A stretch of 64,000 nucleotides of DNA, taken from positions 1,364,001 through 1,428,000 of the forward strand of contig NZ_JAFLRG010000002.1 of NCBI RefSeq assembly GCF_017315725.1, read 5' to 3'. The stretch's first letter is position 1; every line of letters begins with the position of its first letter. Under the pieces are notes generated by a model, which did not search any database, was not told the DNA's origin, and was given only the letters and a program-made list of their open reading frames with translations. This document shows, one piece after another, positions 1-8,262 of the stretch. The translations under genes and the position numbers were made by a program. The DNA comes from Trinickia acidisoli. GTDB lineage: Bacteria; Pseudomonadota; Gammaproteobacteria; Burkholderiales; Burkholderiaceae.

Positions 1-1
1 C

Positions 2-1717
2 TCGGAGCGCGTAGCCGAAGTCGGTGCGCGCTTCACGCTCGATGCGATGCCCGGCAAGCAGATGAGCATCGACGCCGATCTGCGCGCGAATCTGCTGACC
101 GGCGAGCAGGCACGACTCAAACGCGCGACGCTCGCGGTGGAAAGCCAATTGCACGGCGGTATGGATGGGGCAATGAAGTTCGTCAAGGGCGATGCGATCG
201 CGGGGTTGATCATCACGACGATCAATATCGTCGCCGGCATCGCCATCGGCGTGGCCTACCACGGGATGACCGTCTCGGACGCCGCGAGCCGCTTCTCGGT
301 GCTGTCCGTCGGCGATGCGATGGTGTCGCAGATTCCGTCGCTGCTTCTGTCGGTTGCCGCCGGCGTAATGATCACGCGTGTGACCGACGAACGGCGCAAG
401 GGGATTTCGCTCGGCGATGAAATCGGACGGCAGCTCAGCTCCAATACTCGCGCGTTGTATTGCGCGGCGGCGCTCCTGCTTGCGTTCGCGGCGGTGCCCG
501 GTTTCCCCGCTGCGCTGTTCATCCTGATTTCGGGAACGTTGGCATTCGCGGCTTACCGGCTAGGCAAGAAAGCGCCGAGAGAGCATGGCAACGAAGGCGA
601 GCCGCTCAAAGCCATGCAGCGTTCCGGATCGAAAACGGACGTGCCGCCGATTCTTTCGCGAGCGCCTCAATTTACTTGCGCGCTCGGTGTGCGCGTCGCG
701 CCCGATCTTGCCGCGAGGCTCTCGATGCTGTCGCTCGATCAGTCGTTCGATACGGAGCGCGCGCAGTTGCAAGACGAGCTGGGGCTCCCGTTCCCAGGCA
801 TCGTCATGTGGAAGCACGATGCCCTCCCCGCACATACATTCGAGATTCTCGTTCACGACGTGCCGCAACTGCGCGTCGAATTGCCGCTTGGAAAAGTACT
901 GCTGCTTCCCAACGCGGCCGCCGCGATTCCTTCGCTATTGCCCGATGGCGCTCCGAACGCGAATGCGGCCGCGCACGAAGCGCTGCTTGCAAGCAGCGAA
1001 ACGCGCGGCCCGATCGATGCGACCGGCGGCGCAACGCACTGGATCGACGAACGGCAATCGCCCTCCAAAACCGCTGTATGGCGCACCGAGCAGATCGTTG
1101 CGCACGCGTCGGTGAGCATCATGCGTCGGCACGCACCGCTCTTTCTCGGGATTCAGGAAGTGCAATGGATCTTCGATCAGCTCGCCGCCGAGTATCCAGG
1201 GCTCGTCACCGAAGTGCAAAAAGTACTGCCGTCGCAGCGGATCGCCGACGTATTGCGCCGGCTGTTGGAGGAGAACATTTCCATTCGCAACGTGCGCGCC
1301 ATCATGGAAAGCCTGATGGTTTGGGGCCCTAAGGAAAAAGACACGTTGATGCTGACCGAGTATGTACGCGGCGACCTGTCGCGCTTCATCGCGCATCAGG
1401 CCACGGGTGGAAGCGGCACATTGTCCGCCGTGCTGCTCGATCTGCAGGTCGAGCAGCACATTCGGCACTCGATCAAGCAAACGCCCACGGGCAACTTTCT
1501 AGCACTGTCGCCGGAGGATACGGCACTGCTGACCGAGCGGATCGAGGAATACGCGGGTCAGAAGCCCCGAAAAGACGTTGCACTGGTGACGTCGATGGAC
1601 ATCCGCCGGTACGTGCGGCGCATGATCGAATCTCGTATCGGCTGGCTGAGCGTCTATTCATACCAAGAGCTGGCTGAGCACGTGGAACTCATGCCGCTGG
1701 GCCGCGTCGCGCTCTAA
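2..1717 (+). CDS. sctV: Type III secretion export gate protein SctV (HrcV), 5' partial
   Basis: Inner-membrane export gate subunit of the T3SS, FlhA/FHIPEP family. It forms the nonameric ring that receives substrates and chaperones. The reading frame is open from base 2, so the gene enters from the left edge; 571 residues are visible of the roughly 690 usual, and the N-terminal membrane segments are missing. The first visible residues (VGARFTLDAMPGKQMSIDADL) are the family signature between membrane segments. At least three hydrophobic segments follow (about residues 70-90, 105-125 and 150-190), then the large cytoplasmic domain, ending near 'SYQELAEHVELMPLGRV'. The next gene starts 8 bp after the stop, and the order sctV-sctP-sctQ-sctR-sctS matches the Hrp group 2 arrangement of Ralstonia and Xanthomonas. 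Identification is secure; the true start lies outside the window. Confidence 0.96.
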   Translation, partial: SERVAEVGARFTLDAMPGKQMSIDADLRANLLTGEQARLKRATLAVESQLHGGMDGAMKFVKGDAIAGLIITTINIVAGIAIGVAYHGMTVSDAASRFSVLSVGDAMVSQIPSLLLSVAAGVMITRVTDERRKGISLGDEIGRQLSSNTRALYCAAALLLAFAAVPGFPAALFILISGTLAFAAYRLGKKAPREHGNEGEPLKAMQRSGSKTDVPPILSRAPQFTCALGVRVAPDLAARLSMLSLDQSFDTERAQLQDELGLPFPGIVMWKHDALPAHTFEILVHDVPQLRVELPLGKVLLLPNAAAAIPSLLPDGAPNANAAAHEALLASSETRGPIDATGGATHWIDERQSPSKTAVWRTEQIVAHASVSIMRRHAPLFLGIQEVQWIFDQLAAEYPGLVTEVQKVLPSQRIADVLRRLLEENISIRNVRAIMESLMVWGPKEKDTLMLTEYVRGDLSRFIAHQATGGSGTLSAVLLDLQVEQHIRHSIKQTPTGNFLALSPEDTALLTERIEEYAGQKPRKDVALVTSMDIRRYVRRMIESRIGWLSVYSYQELAEHVELMPLGRVAL

Positions 1718-1725
1718 GGGCGGTC

Positions 1726-2382
1726 ATGACCTCCATTTCGTCGCGGCATGCGCGAGACCCGCTCGATGCGGAGCTAGACCATGGTTTGCCGAGCGCTGGC
1801 GAGACTCAGTCGCGGTTCGACTACGCGAAACTGCTGCGCGCCAGAGCGGCGCCGCATCGCCCCGTGACGCGGGCAGGACCGATATCGCAACACCCTCCCG
1901 CTTTGTCGCAGCAAAGCGGCACGCGGGAAGACGACGAACAACAGCGTCGCGCTGCCACGGCCGACGGGCAGTCGCGTGAAGACGTCGAGCCAGCCATTAC
2001 CCCCGATAACGCGGCCAATCGGGCGCTCGCCTCGCGCGTCGCACATGCGGCCGAGCCCGTCGTGTCGTCGGTGCTCGAACGACAGCAGCGCGTCTTACAT
2101 CTCGTCGGCACGCTGGCGCGTGAAATCGCCGGCTTTTGCAGCGACCCGTCGATCGCGAGCAGCGGCAACTGGGAAGTGCAGATGCGGCTCGACGAGCGTC
2201 TATTCCCGCATACCACGCTATACCTCACCCTTTCGTGTTTCACCGTCGACCTTCGGTTCGACGCTCTTGACTTCGAGGTGAAGCAACTACTCTTGGACCA
2301 TAGTTCGATGCTCGAGCGGGAGCTCGGTGCAGCGCTTAGTGCATGGGGCGAGTCCCGCGACATAAAACTGACGGTCTGGTGA
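1726..2382 (+). CDS. sctP: HpaP/HpaC-like (SctP) T3SS substrate-specificity switch protein
   Basis: 218-residue protein between sctV and sctQ, the position of hpaP (Ralstonia) or hpaC (Xanthomonas). Members of that family switch the export apparatus from early substrates (pilus, inner rod) to translocon and effectors. The N-terminal half (about 1-110) is polar, rich in Ala, Arg, Gln and Asp, and looks disordered. The C-terminal half (about 115-218) is compact with alternating hydrophobic residues, ending 'ALSAWGESRDIKLTVW', as expected for the T3S4 domain. It starts 8 bp after sctV and ends 15 bp before sctQ, so it is translated from the same transcript. The function rests mainly on synteny, because this family diverges quickly in sequence. 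Confidence 0.75.
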   Translation: MTSISSRHARDPLDAELDHGLPSAGETQSRFDYAKLLRARAAPHRPVTRAGPISQHPPALSQQSGTREDDEQQRRAATADGQSREDVEPAITPDNAANRALASRVAHAAEPVVSSVLERQQRVLHLVGTLAREIAGFCSDPSIASSGNWEVQMRLDERLFPHTTLYLTLSCFTVDLRFDALDFEVKQLLLDHSSMLERELGAALSAWGESRDIKLTVW

Positions 2383-2397
2383 CGGGCTAATCCAATC

Positions 2398-3780
2398 ATG
2401 GATGCTTCCTATACTGAACTCCGCGACGAGCCGACTGCGGCATCAACGTTCGACACCCTGCTCGTGTCGCCCTCGATGAACTCGAGCATTGCGCGAGCTT
2501 CGGCTATACGCGGCACGACCCGCATCATGGCGAACTGCAGCGTGCCCGTGTCGCAACCGCCCTTACCGGCTATCGCCCCGGAAGCGCTGCGGCTGTCGCA
2601 GAGCATTTGCGATGTCCGCTTTGCGCGCTGCGCGGCGACCACCGAGATCGACGTTGTCAGCATTGCCGTTCTCGACGCTTCCCGCGCGGCGGATAAAGCG
2701 TCCGCTGCGCGTGACCCCGCAGTGCTCACGATCGCGTTTTCCACGGCCGCGACACCAGCGCAACGGTTCAACGCTTTGATCGAGCTCGATCTCGACGAGT
2801 ACCCCGCGCTACGCATTGCGCTCGGCACCGAGAACACCAATCCGGCAGCCACGGCGGCAAACGCCGTCGCAACGAAGCGGCGTCAGGCTCTGACGCTGAG
2901 CGTCGCCGAACTGTTGATCGAATCGCTCCTCACGCGGCTTAGCGCGCTGCATTTCGACAATCTGCGCCTGATCGGCATCGCACGCGGTCGAATCGCACAG
3001 ATGTCCGGCGGATCATTGGTTCATTTAGTTCTATCGCCCCGCGATGCGAACGCGGCAATCGGCGGGTCGCGCGTCTACTACGAGCACACCGTGTCGCTTC
3101 CCGATTGCGCCGTCGACTGCATCGACGCGCTCGTGCAAGACGCGCCCGTCGATCTTCAGTTCGGCGAATTGACCGTACCGGGCAGTCTCGTGATCGGCAC
3201 GAAGCGGCTGTCGGTCGACACGCTCGCTCGGCTTCAGCCCGGCGACGTGTTGCTGCGCGCGCTCTTCCCTTCGTTCGACGCTCGGTTGCTCTTCTCGACG
3301 AACGAAGCACTCGGAGACGACGAGGACGACGCGTTATCGAGCGACACCGCGGGGAGCGCCCTCGCCGCTTGGGGAACGACCGGCCTTGTCCGTCTGTGCG
3401 CCATCGCCCGGTTCGACGCAATCTCGGCGGTTATCACTAAGGAGACCTATATGTCGGACCATCTGGACCCAGCGTTCATCGACGCCGGCCTATCCGCCGA
3501 TCAGCAGGGCGATTCGGCCCGTATCGGCGATCTCGAGCTTCCGGTCCAGTTCGAAATCGACACGCTAGCTATCCCGCTTTCGCAGCTATCGGCGATCGGG
3601 CCCGGCTACGTCATCGAATTTCCCGTGCCGTTCCGCGATGCGAAGCTGCGTCTCGTGGCCCACGGCAGCACGATCGGCCACGGCGAGTTGGTGACGGTGG
3701 GCGATCACCTCGGCGTGCGCATCGTGCGCATGGCTCACAACGACAACACCTTGCCCAGGGCCGACGATGGTTCAATTTAG
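2398..3780 (+). CDS. sctQ: T3SS cytoplasmic sorting-platform protein SctQ (HrcQ)
   Basis: 460-residue SctQ/HrcQ homologue, FliN/FliM-like C-ring or sorting-platform component that docks chaperone-substrate complexes. The C-terminal about 80 residues form a SpoA domain (visible as LELPVQFEIDTLAIPLSQLSAIGPGYVIEF followed by 'LVAHGSTIGHGELVTVGDHLGVRI'); a second, weaker SpoA-like stretch lies near residues 240-300 ('VDLQFGELTVPGSLVIGTKRL'). It is longer than typical HrcQ (about 300-360) because of an Ala/Thr/Ser-rich N-terminal extension. It is encoded as one polypeptide, not split into HrcQa/HrcQb as in Pseudomonas syringae. Its last 14 bases overlap the start of sctR, indicating translational coupling. 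Confidence 0.92.
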   Translation: MDASYTELRDEPTAASTFDTLLVSPSMNSSIARASAIRGTTRIMANCSVPVSQPPLPAIAPEALRLSQSICDVRFARCAATTEIDVVSIAVLDASRAADKASAARDPAVLTIAFSTAATPAQRFNALIELDLDEYPALRIALGTENTNPAATAANAVATKRRQALTLSVAELLIESLLTRLSALHFDNLRLIGIARGRIAQMSGGSLVHLVLSPRDANAAIGGSRVYYEHTVSLPDCAVDCIDALVQDAPVDLQFGELTVPGSLVIGTKRLSVDTLARLQPGDVLLRALFPSFDARLLFSTNEALGDDEDDALSSDTAGSALAAWGTTGLVRLCAIARFDAISAVITKETYMSDHLDPAFIDAGLSADQQGDSARIGDLELPVQFEIDTLAIPLSQLSAIGPGYVIEFPVPFRDAKLRLVAHGSTIGHGELVTVGDHLGVRIVRMAHNDNTLPRADDGSI

Positions 3781-4417
3781 CGACATTACCGGACTGCTGC
3801 TCGCGATCGTCGCTATCAGCCTCGTGCCGTTCGTCGCGATGGTCGTGACATCGTACGCAAAGATCGTCGTCGTGCTCGGCTTGCTGCGCAATGCGCTCGG
3901 CGTCCAGCAAGTGCCGCCGAACATGGTACTCAACGGCATCGCGGTCCTCGTGACTGTCTACGTCATGGCGCCGATCGGCCTCGCGGCATCGAAGGCACTC
4001 GAAAGTCAGCCCATCGCGGCGCAGTCGTCGCAGGCCATGTTGCAGCTCTTCGATGCCGCACGCGAACCTTTCCGCTCGTTTCTCGAGAAGCACGTGCAAG
4101 AACGCGAGAAGCTCTTCTTCTTACGCTCGGCAAACATGGTGTGGCCTAAGGAGGAGGCGAAGGCGCTGAAAGAGAACGATTTGATCGTGCTTGCGCCGGC
4201 ATTTACGCTGACCGAGCTGACCGAGGCATTCAAGATCGGCTTCATGCTCTACATCGCGTTCATCGTGGTCGATCTAATCATCGCCAACATATTGCTAGCG
4301 CTTGGCTTGAACCAAGTCACTCCGACCAACGTCGCCATTCCGTTCAAGCTTCTCCTGTTCGTCGTGATGGACGGATGGTCGACGCTGATTCACGGGCTCG
4401 TGATGACCTACCGCTGA
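3767..4417 (+). CDS. sctR: T3SS export apparatus protein SctR (HrcR)
   Basis: 216-residue FliP/SctR family protein, a core of the export gate with SctS and SctT. It has the expected four hydrophobic segments: about 10-30, 50-75, 155-185 and 190-212. Family hallmarks are 'SYAKIVVVLGLLRNALGVQQVPPNMVLNG' near the N-terminus (split here: SYAKIVVVLGLLRNALG, then VQQVPPNMVLNG) and 'LGLNQVTPTNVAIPFKLLLF' near the C-terminus. Length is typical for the family. The start overlaps the 3' end of sctQ; sctS begins 8 bp after its stop. Confidence 0.97.
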   Translation: MVQFSDITGLLLAIVAISLVPFVAMVVTSYAKIVVVLGLLRNALGVQQVPPNMVLNGIAVLVTVYVMAPIGLAASKALESQPIAAQSSQAMLQLFDAAREPFRSFLEKHVQEREKLFFLRSANMVWPKEEAKALKENDLIVLAPAFTLTELTEAFKIGFMLYIAFIVVDLIIANILLALGLNQVTPTNVAIPFKLLLFVVMDGWSTLIHGLVMTYR

Positions 4418-4425
4418 AGGCAGCC

Positions 4426-4689
4426 ATGCCGCTGGACACGCTTATCCAGTTCACCACGCAAGGCATGCTGCTGTGTTTGACGGTGTCGCTACCCGCGGTG
4501 ATCGTCGCAGCGCTTGTCGGGCTCATCATCTCGTTCTTGCAGGCGATTACGTCGATGCAGGATCAGTCGATCTCGCATGCCGTCAAGCTGGTCGCCGTGA
4601 CCGTCGTGATCGTCATCGCGGCGCCGTTCTCTTGCGCGGCCGTACTGCATTTCGCCAACGAGATGATGAGCACCGTGTTGCCGCAATAG
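4426..4689 (+). CDS. sctS: T3SS export apparatus protein SctS (HrcS)
   Basis: 87-residue FliQ/SctS family protein with two membrane segments (about 12-38 and 48-75), the expected size and topology. Recognisable residues include 'MPLDTLIQFTTQGMLLCLTV' and the conserved 'QAITSMQDQSISHAVKLVAV'. The ATG at 4426 is chosen because it gives the usual 87-residue length and lies 8 bp after the sctR stop; an upstream in-frame ATG at 4375 would be inside sctR and would add non-family residues. Confidence 0.96.
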   Translation: MPLDTLIQFTTQGMLLCLTVSLPAVIVAALVGLIISFLQAITSMQDQSISHAVKLVAVTVVIVIAAPFSCAAVLHFANEMMSTVLPQ

Positions 4690-4722
4690 CAAGGCGACGA
4701 AACCGATGATGGGCACGCACCG

Positions 4723-5919
4723 ATGACGAGGATCGACGCACACAACGAAATGATCGCGGCGCAACGCGAACACGAGCAGATGGAGCAAGCGCAGCAGCGC
4801 AATGCGACGCTTCACCACGGGACGAGCTTTGCTTACGGCAGTAACTCACCGCATGGTCGGATGATGCGGTCCCTTCGCATGCGGCAACTGCAAATGTCGG
4901 CCCGCTTGCGCGCGATGTTGATGAAGCGCAAATCCGGCGCGCAGGAAGAGGCCGATGCGGAAGCCGCCGCGCGCGAGGAATCCATCGAGCGAAGGCCGTC
5001 CGAGCGAGAAGACGACGGAAACGAACGACAGCGCGCAGGCGACAGCGCCGATCGTTCTGGACATCCTCGAATCAAAACGCTCATGCCGAACAGCCGGCAC
5101 AAGGTCAATCGGCGACAAGACGATGGCCGCGGCAGTAGTGGTGGTGGGGGCGGCCGTGGGGGCGACAGCAGCGGCGGTAGTGGTGGTGGTGGTGGTAGTG
5201 GCGGTGGCAACGGAAACGGCAGTGGGAGTAACGGTGGCGGTGGTAGCAACAACGGCAACGGCGAACCCGGGAGTGGTCGCGGCCAAGGACGCGATGACGA
5301 TGGCCAAGGCGAACATCTCGATCAATCGCTGGATGCGATCGCGCGAAGCGGGCATTTTCCGATCGGAGGCATGCTCGGCGAGATGGTCGCGCAGGCCGGG
5401 ATGGACGGTGTGGACGCGCTGCATAGCGACGCGTTCGGGACAGCGTGGATAGACGACATCCACGCACTACTGAGCAAACTAGCCTCCAACCCGGGGACTG
5501 ACTTCCAAGCGTGCGCGCTCGAACTGAACCTCTCCTGGCTTCATGTCCAGGAGAGGTTCGGCAGGCACGAGTCGGGCGGAATCGCCAGATTCATTGAGCG
5601 TGCGCCGCCGCGGGGAGCAATCGAATCAGGTGAGACGGATCCCCTCCCCGCATCGACGCAAGAAGACCCGGACGCGGATTCGCGTTCGACACCCCGCCAG
5701 GCCGAGCGGCTTCGCGATGCGCGCGTTCTTGCCCCGCTGCTGTCGTTGAACGGAAACCATCCTCGCCGTGCCGCCTGGCTCGCTCGTGCGACGGCGAGAC
5801 TCGAAGGCATGCAGGCACTCACGCGTTGCGCACGGCTACGCGCGACGACGCAAGAACACACGCTCGGTGACGATGCACCGTCCTCGCTAAAGCACCGCGA
5901 TTCGGAAGCGTCGGCGTGA
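4723..5919 (+). CDS. Glycine-rich T3SS-associated protein at the hpaA position
   Basis: 398-residue protein starting 33 bp after sctS. In Ralstonia and Xanthomonas Hrp clusters this position holds hpaA (or hrpV-like genes), whose product is a secreted control protein working with the chaperone HpaB. I could not confirm homology from residues alone. Layout: N-terminal 1-70 is rich in Arg, Gln and Met ('MRSLRMRQLQMSARLRAMLM'); 71-130 is strongly charged; about 135-190 is an almost pure Gly/Ser/Asn tract; about 190-280 is a likely folded part ('MLGEMVAQAGMDGVDALHSD', 'ALELNLSWLHVQERFG'); the tail is polar. There is no signal peptide or membrane segment. The glycine tract is encoded by GGT/GGC runs and could vary in length. 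A perfect PIP box begins 18 bp after the stop. Confidence 0.6.
   Translation: MTRIDAHNEMIAAQREHEQMEQAQQRNATLHHGTSFAYGSNSPHGRMMRSLRMRQLQMSARLRAMLMKRKSGAQEEADAEAAAREESIERRPSEREDDGNERQRAGDSADRSGHPRIKTLMPNSRHKVNRRQDDGRGSSGGGGGRGGDSSGGSGGGGGSGGGNGNGSGSNGGGGSNNGNGEPGSGRGQGRDDDGQGEHLDQSLDAIARSGHFPIGGMLGEMVAQAGMDGVDALHSDAFGTAWIDDIHALLSKLASNPGTDFQACALELNLSWLHVQERFGRHESGGIARFIERAPPRGAIESGETDPLPASTQEDPDADSRSTPRQAERLRDARVLAPLLSLNGNHPRRAAWLARATARLEGMQALTRCARLRATTQEHTLGDDAPSSLKHRDSEASA
5125..5290 (+). repeat. GGT/GGC microsatellite-like tract encoding polyglycine
   Basis: Low-complexity stretch inside the gene at the hpaA position, made of GGT, GGC, AGT and AAC codons giving about 55 residues of Gly, Ser and Asn. 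Runs such as five consecutive GGT codons are candidates for slipped-strand length change in whole codon units, and in other units would shift frame. Confidence 0.8.
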
Positions 5920-5936
5920 TTCCTTGACTCCGCGAT

Positions 5937-5998
5937 TTCGCGTACGCCGGATCGCGTTCGCATTGCGCGCAGACGTTGGCGTGCGACACGCGTATCGT
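5937..5998 (+). promoter_or_regulatory. Perfect PIP box (hrpII box) promoter with -10 element
   Basis: TTCGC at 5937-5941, 15 bases, TTCGC at 5957-5961, then TATCGT at 5993-5998, 31 bases after the second half-site. This matches the plant-inducible-promoter consensus (TTCGC-N15-TTCGC, with YANNNT 30-32 bp downstream) bound by HrpX/HrpB-type AraC activators in Xanthomonas and Ralstonia. It sits in the gap between the hpaA-position gene and the chaperone operon, pointing toward the latter; transcription would begin near 6005. The match is exact by direct reading; its activity is inferred. Confidence 0.85.
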
Positions 5999-6106
5999 GA
6001 ATCGGTGTCGCAGACAGGTAGACGCGAAGCGCGCATAACAAGCACCGGCGCGACGCGTAAAGAGAGGCGCGAGTTCAGCTCACGCAATCGAACGAGAGGG
6101 GGCCCG

Positions 6107-6196
6107 GTGAAGATTCTCCAAGTATTGCCTGGTATTGGCGACCACATCGCGTTGAGTGCACCCGCGAGCGTGAGCGGGGCTTCGCGTGAGTTCTGA
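6107..6196 (+). CDS. Possible 29-residue leader peptide upstream of the chaperone gene
   Basis: Small reading frame starting at GTG (6107), with a strong purine-rich ribosome-binding stretch (GAGAGGGGG) a few bases upstream. It reads MKILQVLPGIGDHIALSAP and ends SREF. The stop overlaps the GTG start of the chaperone gene by 11 bases, the geometry of translational coupling. It is the first frame downstream of the predicted PIP-box start site. The product has no recognisable domain. It may be a coupling leader or a real small protein, or the ribosome-binding site may be coincidental. Confidence 0.35.
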   Translation: MKILQVLPGIGDHIALSAPASVSGASREF

Positions 6197-6641
6197 GCGC
6201 TATACGCAGGCCATAACGGAACTATGCGAGGCCGTAGGATTGCCCGATGTCGATCACGTCCTCGAGACTCGTTCGATCGATGTCGAAGGGTTTGATGTCC
6301 GGCTCGACTACTTCGATCGCGACCTCGAAGCGATGTACGCGAATTTCCACTACGGGACGGTGACAGCCGGACGCACGCTCGTCGTTTTCCGTTTGATGCT
6401 CGAGGCCAACCTGCTCATCTACGCGCAGGACCAGGCACAGTTGGGCCTCGATACCGACACCGGCGGTATCGTCCTCGTATTGCGCCTGCCGTTCGGCGAT
6501 GAACTCACGGGCGACTTGATCGCGGAACTGCTGGCGCACTATGCGGAGCACGGCCGCTACTGGCGCGGCAACATCATCGAATCGTCCGACGAGATGTTCG
6601 AAGGCATTGCATCGGGCGAATATTTTTGGCTACGCGCATGA
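6186..6641 (+). CDS. CesT-like type III secretion chaperone
   Basis: 151-residue small acidic protein with the size and pattern of class I T3SS chaperones (CesT/SycE fold), which bind the N-termini of effectors and deliver them to the export gate. Visible pattern: an N-terminal helix ('YTQAITELCEAVGLPDVDHVL'), beta strands around 'FDVRLDYFDRDLEAMYANFH', a central 'TLVVFRLMLEANLLIYAQDQ', then 'GGIVLVLRLPFGDELTGDLI' and a C-terminal helix. The start is GTG at 6186, preceded by GAGCGGGG. The stop overlaps the next gene as ATGA. It may be a dedicated chaperone for an effector such as the 1094-residue protein, or a general HpaB-type chaperone; I cannot tell which. Confidence 0.8.
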   Translation: MSSERYTQAITELCEAVGLPDVDHVLETRSIDVEGFDVRLDYFDRDLEAMYANFHYGTVTAGRTLVVFRLMLEANLLIYAQDQAQLGLDTDTGGIVLVLRLPFGDELTGDLIAELLAHYAEHGRYWRGNIIESSDEMFEGIASGEYFWLRA

Positions 6642-7579
6642 TATCGCCGATCGAACTGCCAGGCACCTCCCCGATCGGTTCCGGCCGCACCGCCGACGTC
6701 TTCGCTTGGAACACGCATTGGGTACTGAAGCTGTTTCATCAGGAGCTCTCGCACAATTACGCTCATGGGGAACAGCGTATTGCTCGCGCGGTTCGGGAGG
6801 CGTTGCACGATGCCGCGTTCTGCGTACCCGAGGTTGGCGAGGTCGTCGTCATCCAAGCTCGCGTCGGCCTCGTCTATGCGCGTGCCGCGGGTACGCTATT
6901 GACACGAGCCTACGCTCAGAAGGACCCACACCGCCTAGCAATACAGGTCGGCGAGCGCCTCGCTGAACTCCATCTCGACATCCATCGCGTCGATTCGCGT
7001 ACACATCGTTCGCTCGACGCTTTGCCCGATCAACGGCAACGATTTCGACGCGCGATCGGATCGGTAACAGGCGTGTCCGATGAGCACCGGCATGCACTGC
7101 TATGCCTATTGGAGGAAGTCGATTGCACCGCGCACAGCCTCTGTCACGGCGACTTCCACCCGCACAACGTCTTGCAGGACGAGAACGGCAGGGCAAGCGT
7201 GATCGACTGGGTCATCGCCGAACGCGGCAATCCACTCTGCGACGCCGCGACGACCTCGCTATTGCTGCGCTTTGCGCCAATCGCCGGGGCTGCGCGGACC
7301 GATCCCGCACACGCCGCAATGCGGCGTGTGATACGGCATGCCTACTTGAGCCGGTACTTCGCCGTCGACGACAACGCGCAACGCCGAGCGCAATTCGAAC
7401 GCTGGCTGCCGCTGGCCGCCGCGGTGCGAGTGGCAAACCGCATAGGGGCAGCAGAGCGCGCGGATCTGCTCGCGTTGATCGAGCGCCGGCTTACACCCCA
7501 ATCGGCTGGGCTACGGCGTCATTCCAACGTGCGTTCGGGCAGCGCAATGAGTGAAACGCAATCGTTCAATGTCAGTTAG
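6638..7579 (+). CDS. Aminoglycoside phosphotransferase (APH)-like kinase
   Basis: 313-residue protein of the APH/choline-kinase fold. The catalytic loop is visible as 'LCHGDFHPHNVL' (about residues 168-179, HGDxxxxN), followed by the metal-binding 'VIDWVIAERGNPLCDAA'; a Gly-rich N-lobe 'GSGRTADVFAWNTHWVLKLF' contains the ATP-binding lysine. ATG at 6638 is preferred because it overlaps the chaperone stop (ATGA) and begins immediately before the N-lobe; a TTG 12 bases upstream is less likely. Family members phosphorylate small molecules (antibiotics, choline, sugars) or rarely proteins; the substrate cannot be inferred. Its coupling to a T3SS chaperone behind a PIP box suggests a role during host interaction. 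Confidence 0.8.
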   Translation: MISPIELPGTSPIGSGRTADVFAWNTHWVLKLFHQELSHNYAHGEQRIARAVREALHDAAFCVPEVGEVVVIQARVGLVYARAAGTLLTRAYAQKDPHRLAIQVGERLAELHLDIHRVDSRTHRSLDALPDQRQRFRRAIGSVTGVSDEHRHALLCLLEEVDCTAHSLCHGDFHPHNVLQDENGRASVIDWVIAERGNPLCDAATTSLLLRFAPIAGAARTDPAHAAMRRVIRHAYLSRYFAVDDNAQRRAQFERWLPLAAAVRVANRIGAAERADLLALIERRLTPQSAGLRRHSNVRSGSAMSETQSFNVS

Positions 7580-7590
7580 AAGGAGCCACG

Positions 7591-8250
7591 ATGTCCAGCG
7601 ACGTACAACACGAACGATACTACGCAGCTCGCGCCCCCGAATACGACGCATCCGTCGGATATGGCAGCACGGCCATCGAGACAGCGCTGGCGCCGCTCAA
7701 AGCGCGTCTCGCCGAGCGGTTGAAAGGGCTCGACGTCCTCGAGATCGCCTGCGGCACCGGCTATTGGACCAACGTCGCCGCACGAACGGCACGCTCGATC
7801 CTTGCAGTGGATTTCGATTCGACGTCGCTGGGGCTCGCGCAAACGCGTATGGCGATGCACGACCACGTATCGTTTCATCGCGCCGACGCCTATCGACTCG
7901 ACGGCGTACCGTCGGAATTCACTGGCGCGTTCGGGATGTTCTGGTGGTCGCACATGCCTCACGCCCGAATCGGGGAATTCCTCGATGCACTGCACAGTAA
8001 GCTGCAGCAAGGCGCGAGCGTCACGTTCGCTGATCAGATGCCGTACGCCCATACCGGTTCGCGGCACACGGACAATCACGGTAACGCTATTGAAGAGCGC
8101 GCTCTGTTCGACGGGACACGCTTTGAAATCGTCAAGAACTTTCCGACCGCGAAGCAAATGTCGCAATGGCTCGAACGACGCGGGCGCGACGTCGAGTTCA
8201 TCACCGATCCGAACTCGCGCTTGTGGCTCGTCAATTATCGCGTCGCGTAA
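7591..8250 (+). CDS. Class I SAM-dependent methyltransferase
   Basis: 219-residue methyltransferase. Motif I is 'VLEIACGTGYWT' (about residues 50-61), the SAM-binding glycine loop; the acidic end of strand 2 is 'ILAVDFDSTSLGLA'; a later motif is 'GMFWWSHMPHARI'. N-terminal 'ERYYAARAPEYDASVGYG' resembles UbiE/Methyltransf_25-type enzymes that act on small molecules. The ribosome-binding site is AAGGAG, 6 bp before ATG. It begins 11 bp after the APH-like gene and probably ends the PIP-box transcript. With the kinase it may modify a secreted small molecule; this is inference. Confidence 0.85.
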   Translation: MSSDVQHERYYAARAPEYDASVGYGSTAIETALAPLKARLAERLKGLDVLEIACGTGYWTNVAARTARSILAVDFDSTSLGLAQTRMAMHDHVSFHRADAYRLDGVPSEFTGAFGMFWWSHMPHARIGEFLDALHSKLQQGASVTFADQMPYAHTGSRHTDNHGNAIEERALFDGTRFEIVKNFPTAKQMSQWLERRGRDVEFITDPNSRLWLVNYRVA

Positions 8251-8262
8251 CGCGGCATCGGC

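Noticed and set aside
5924..6196. 90-codon frame starting at ATG 5924
   Set aside because: Its start and first 25 codons lie within or before the PIP-box promoter; only the GTG at 6107 has a ribosome-binding site.
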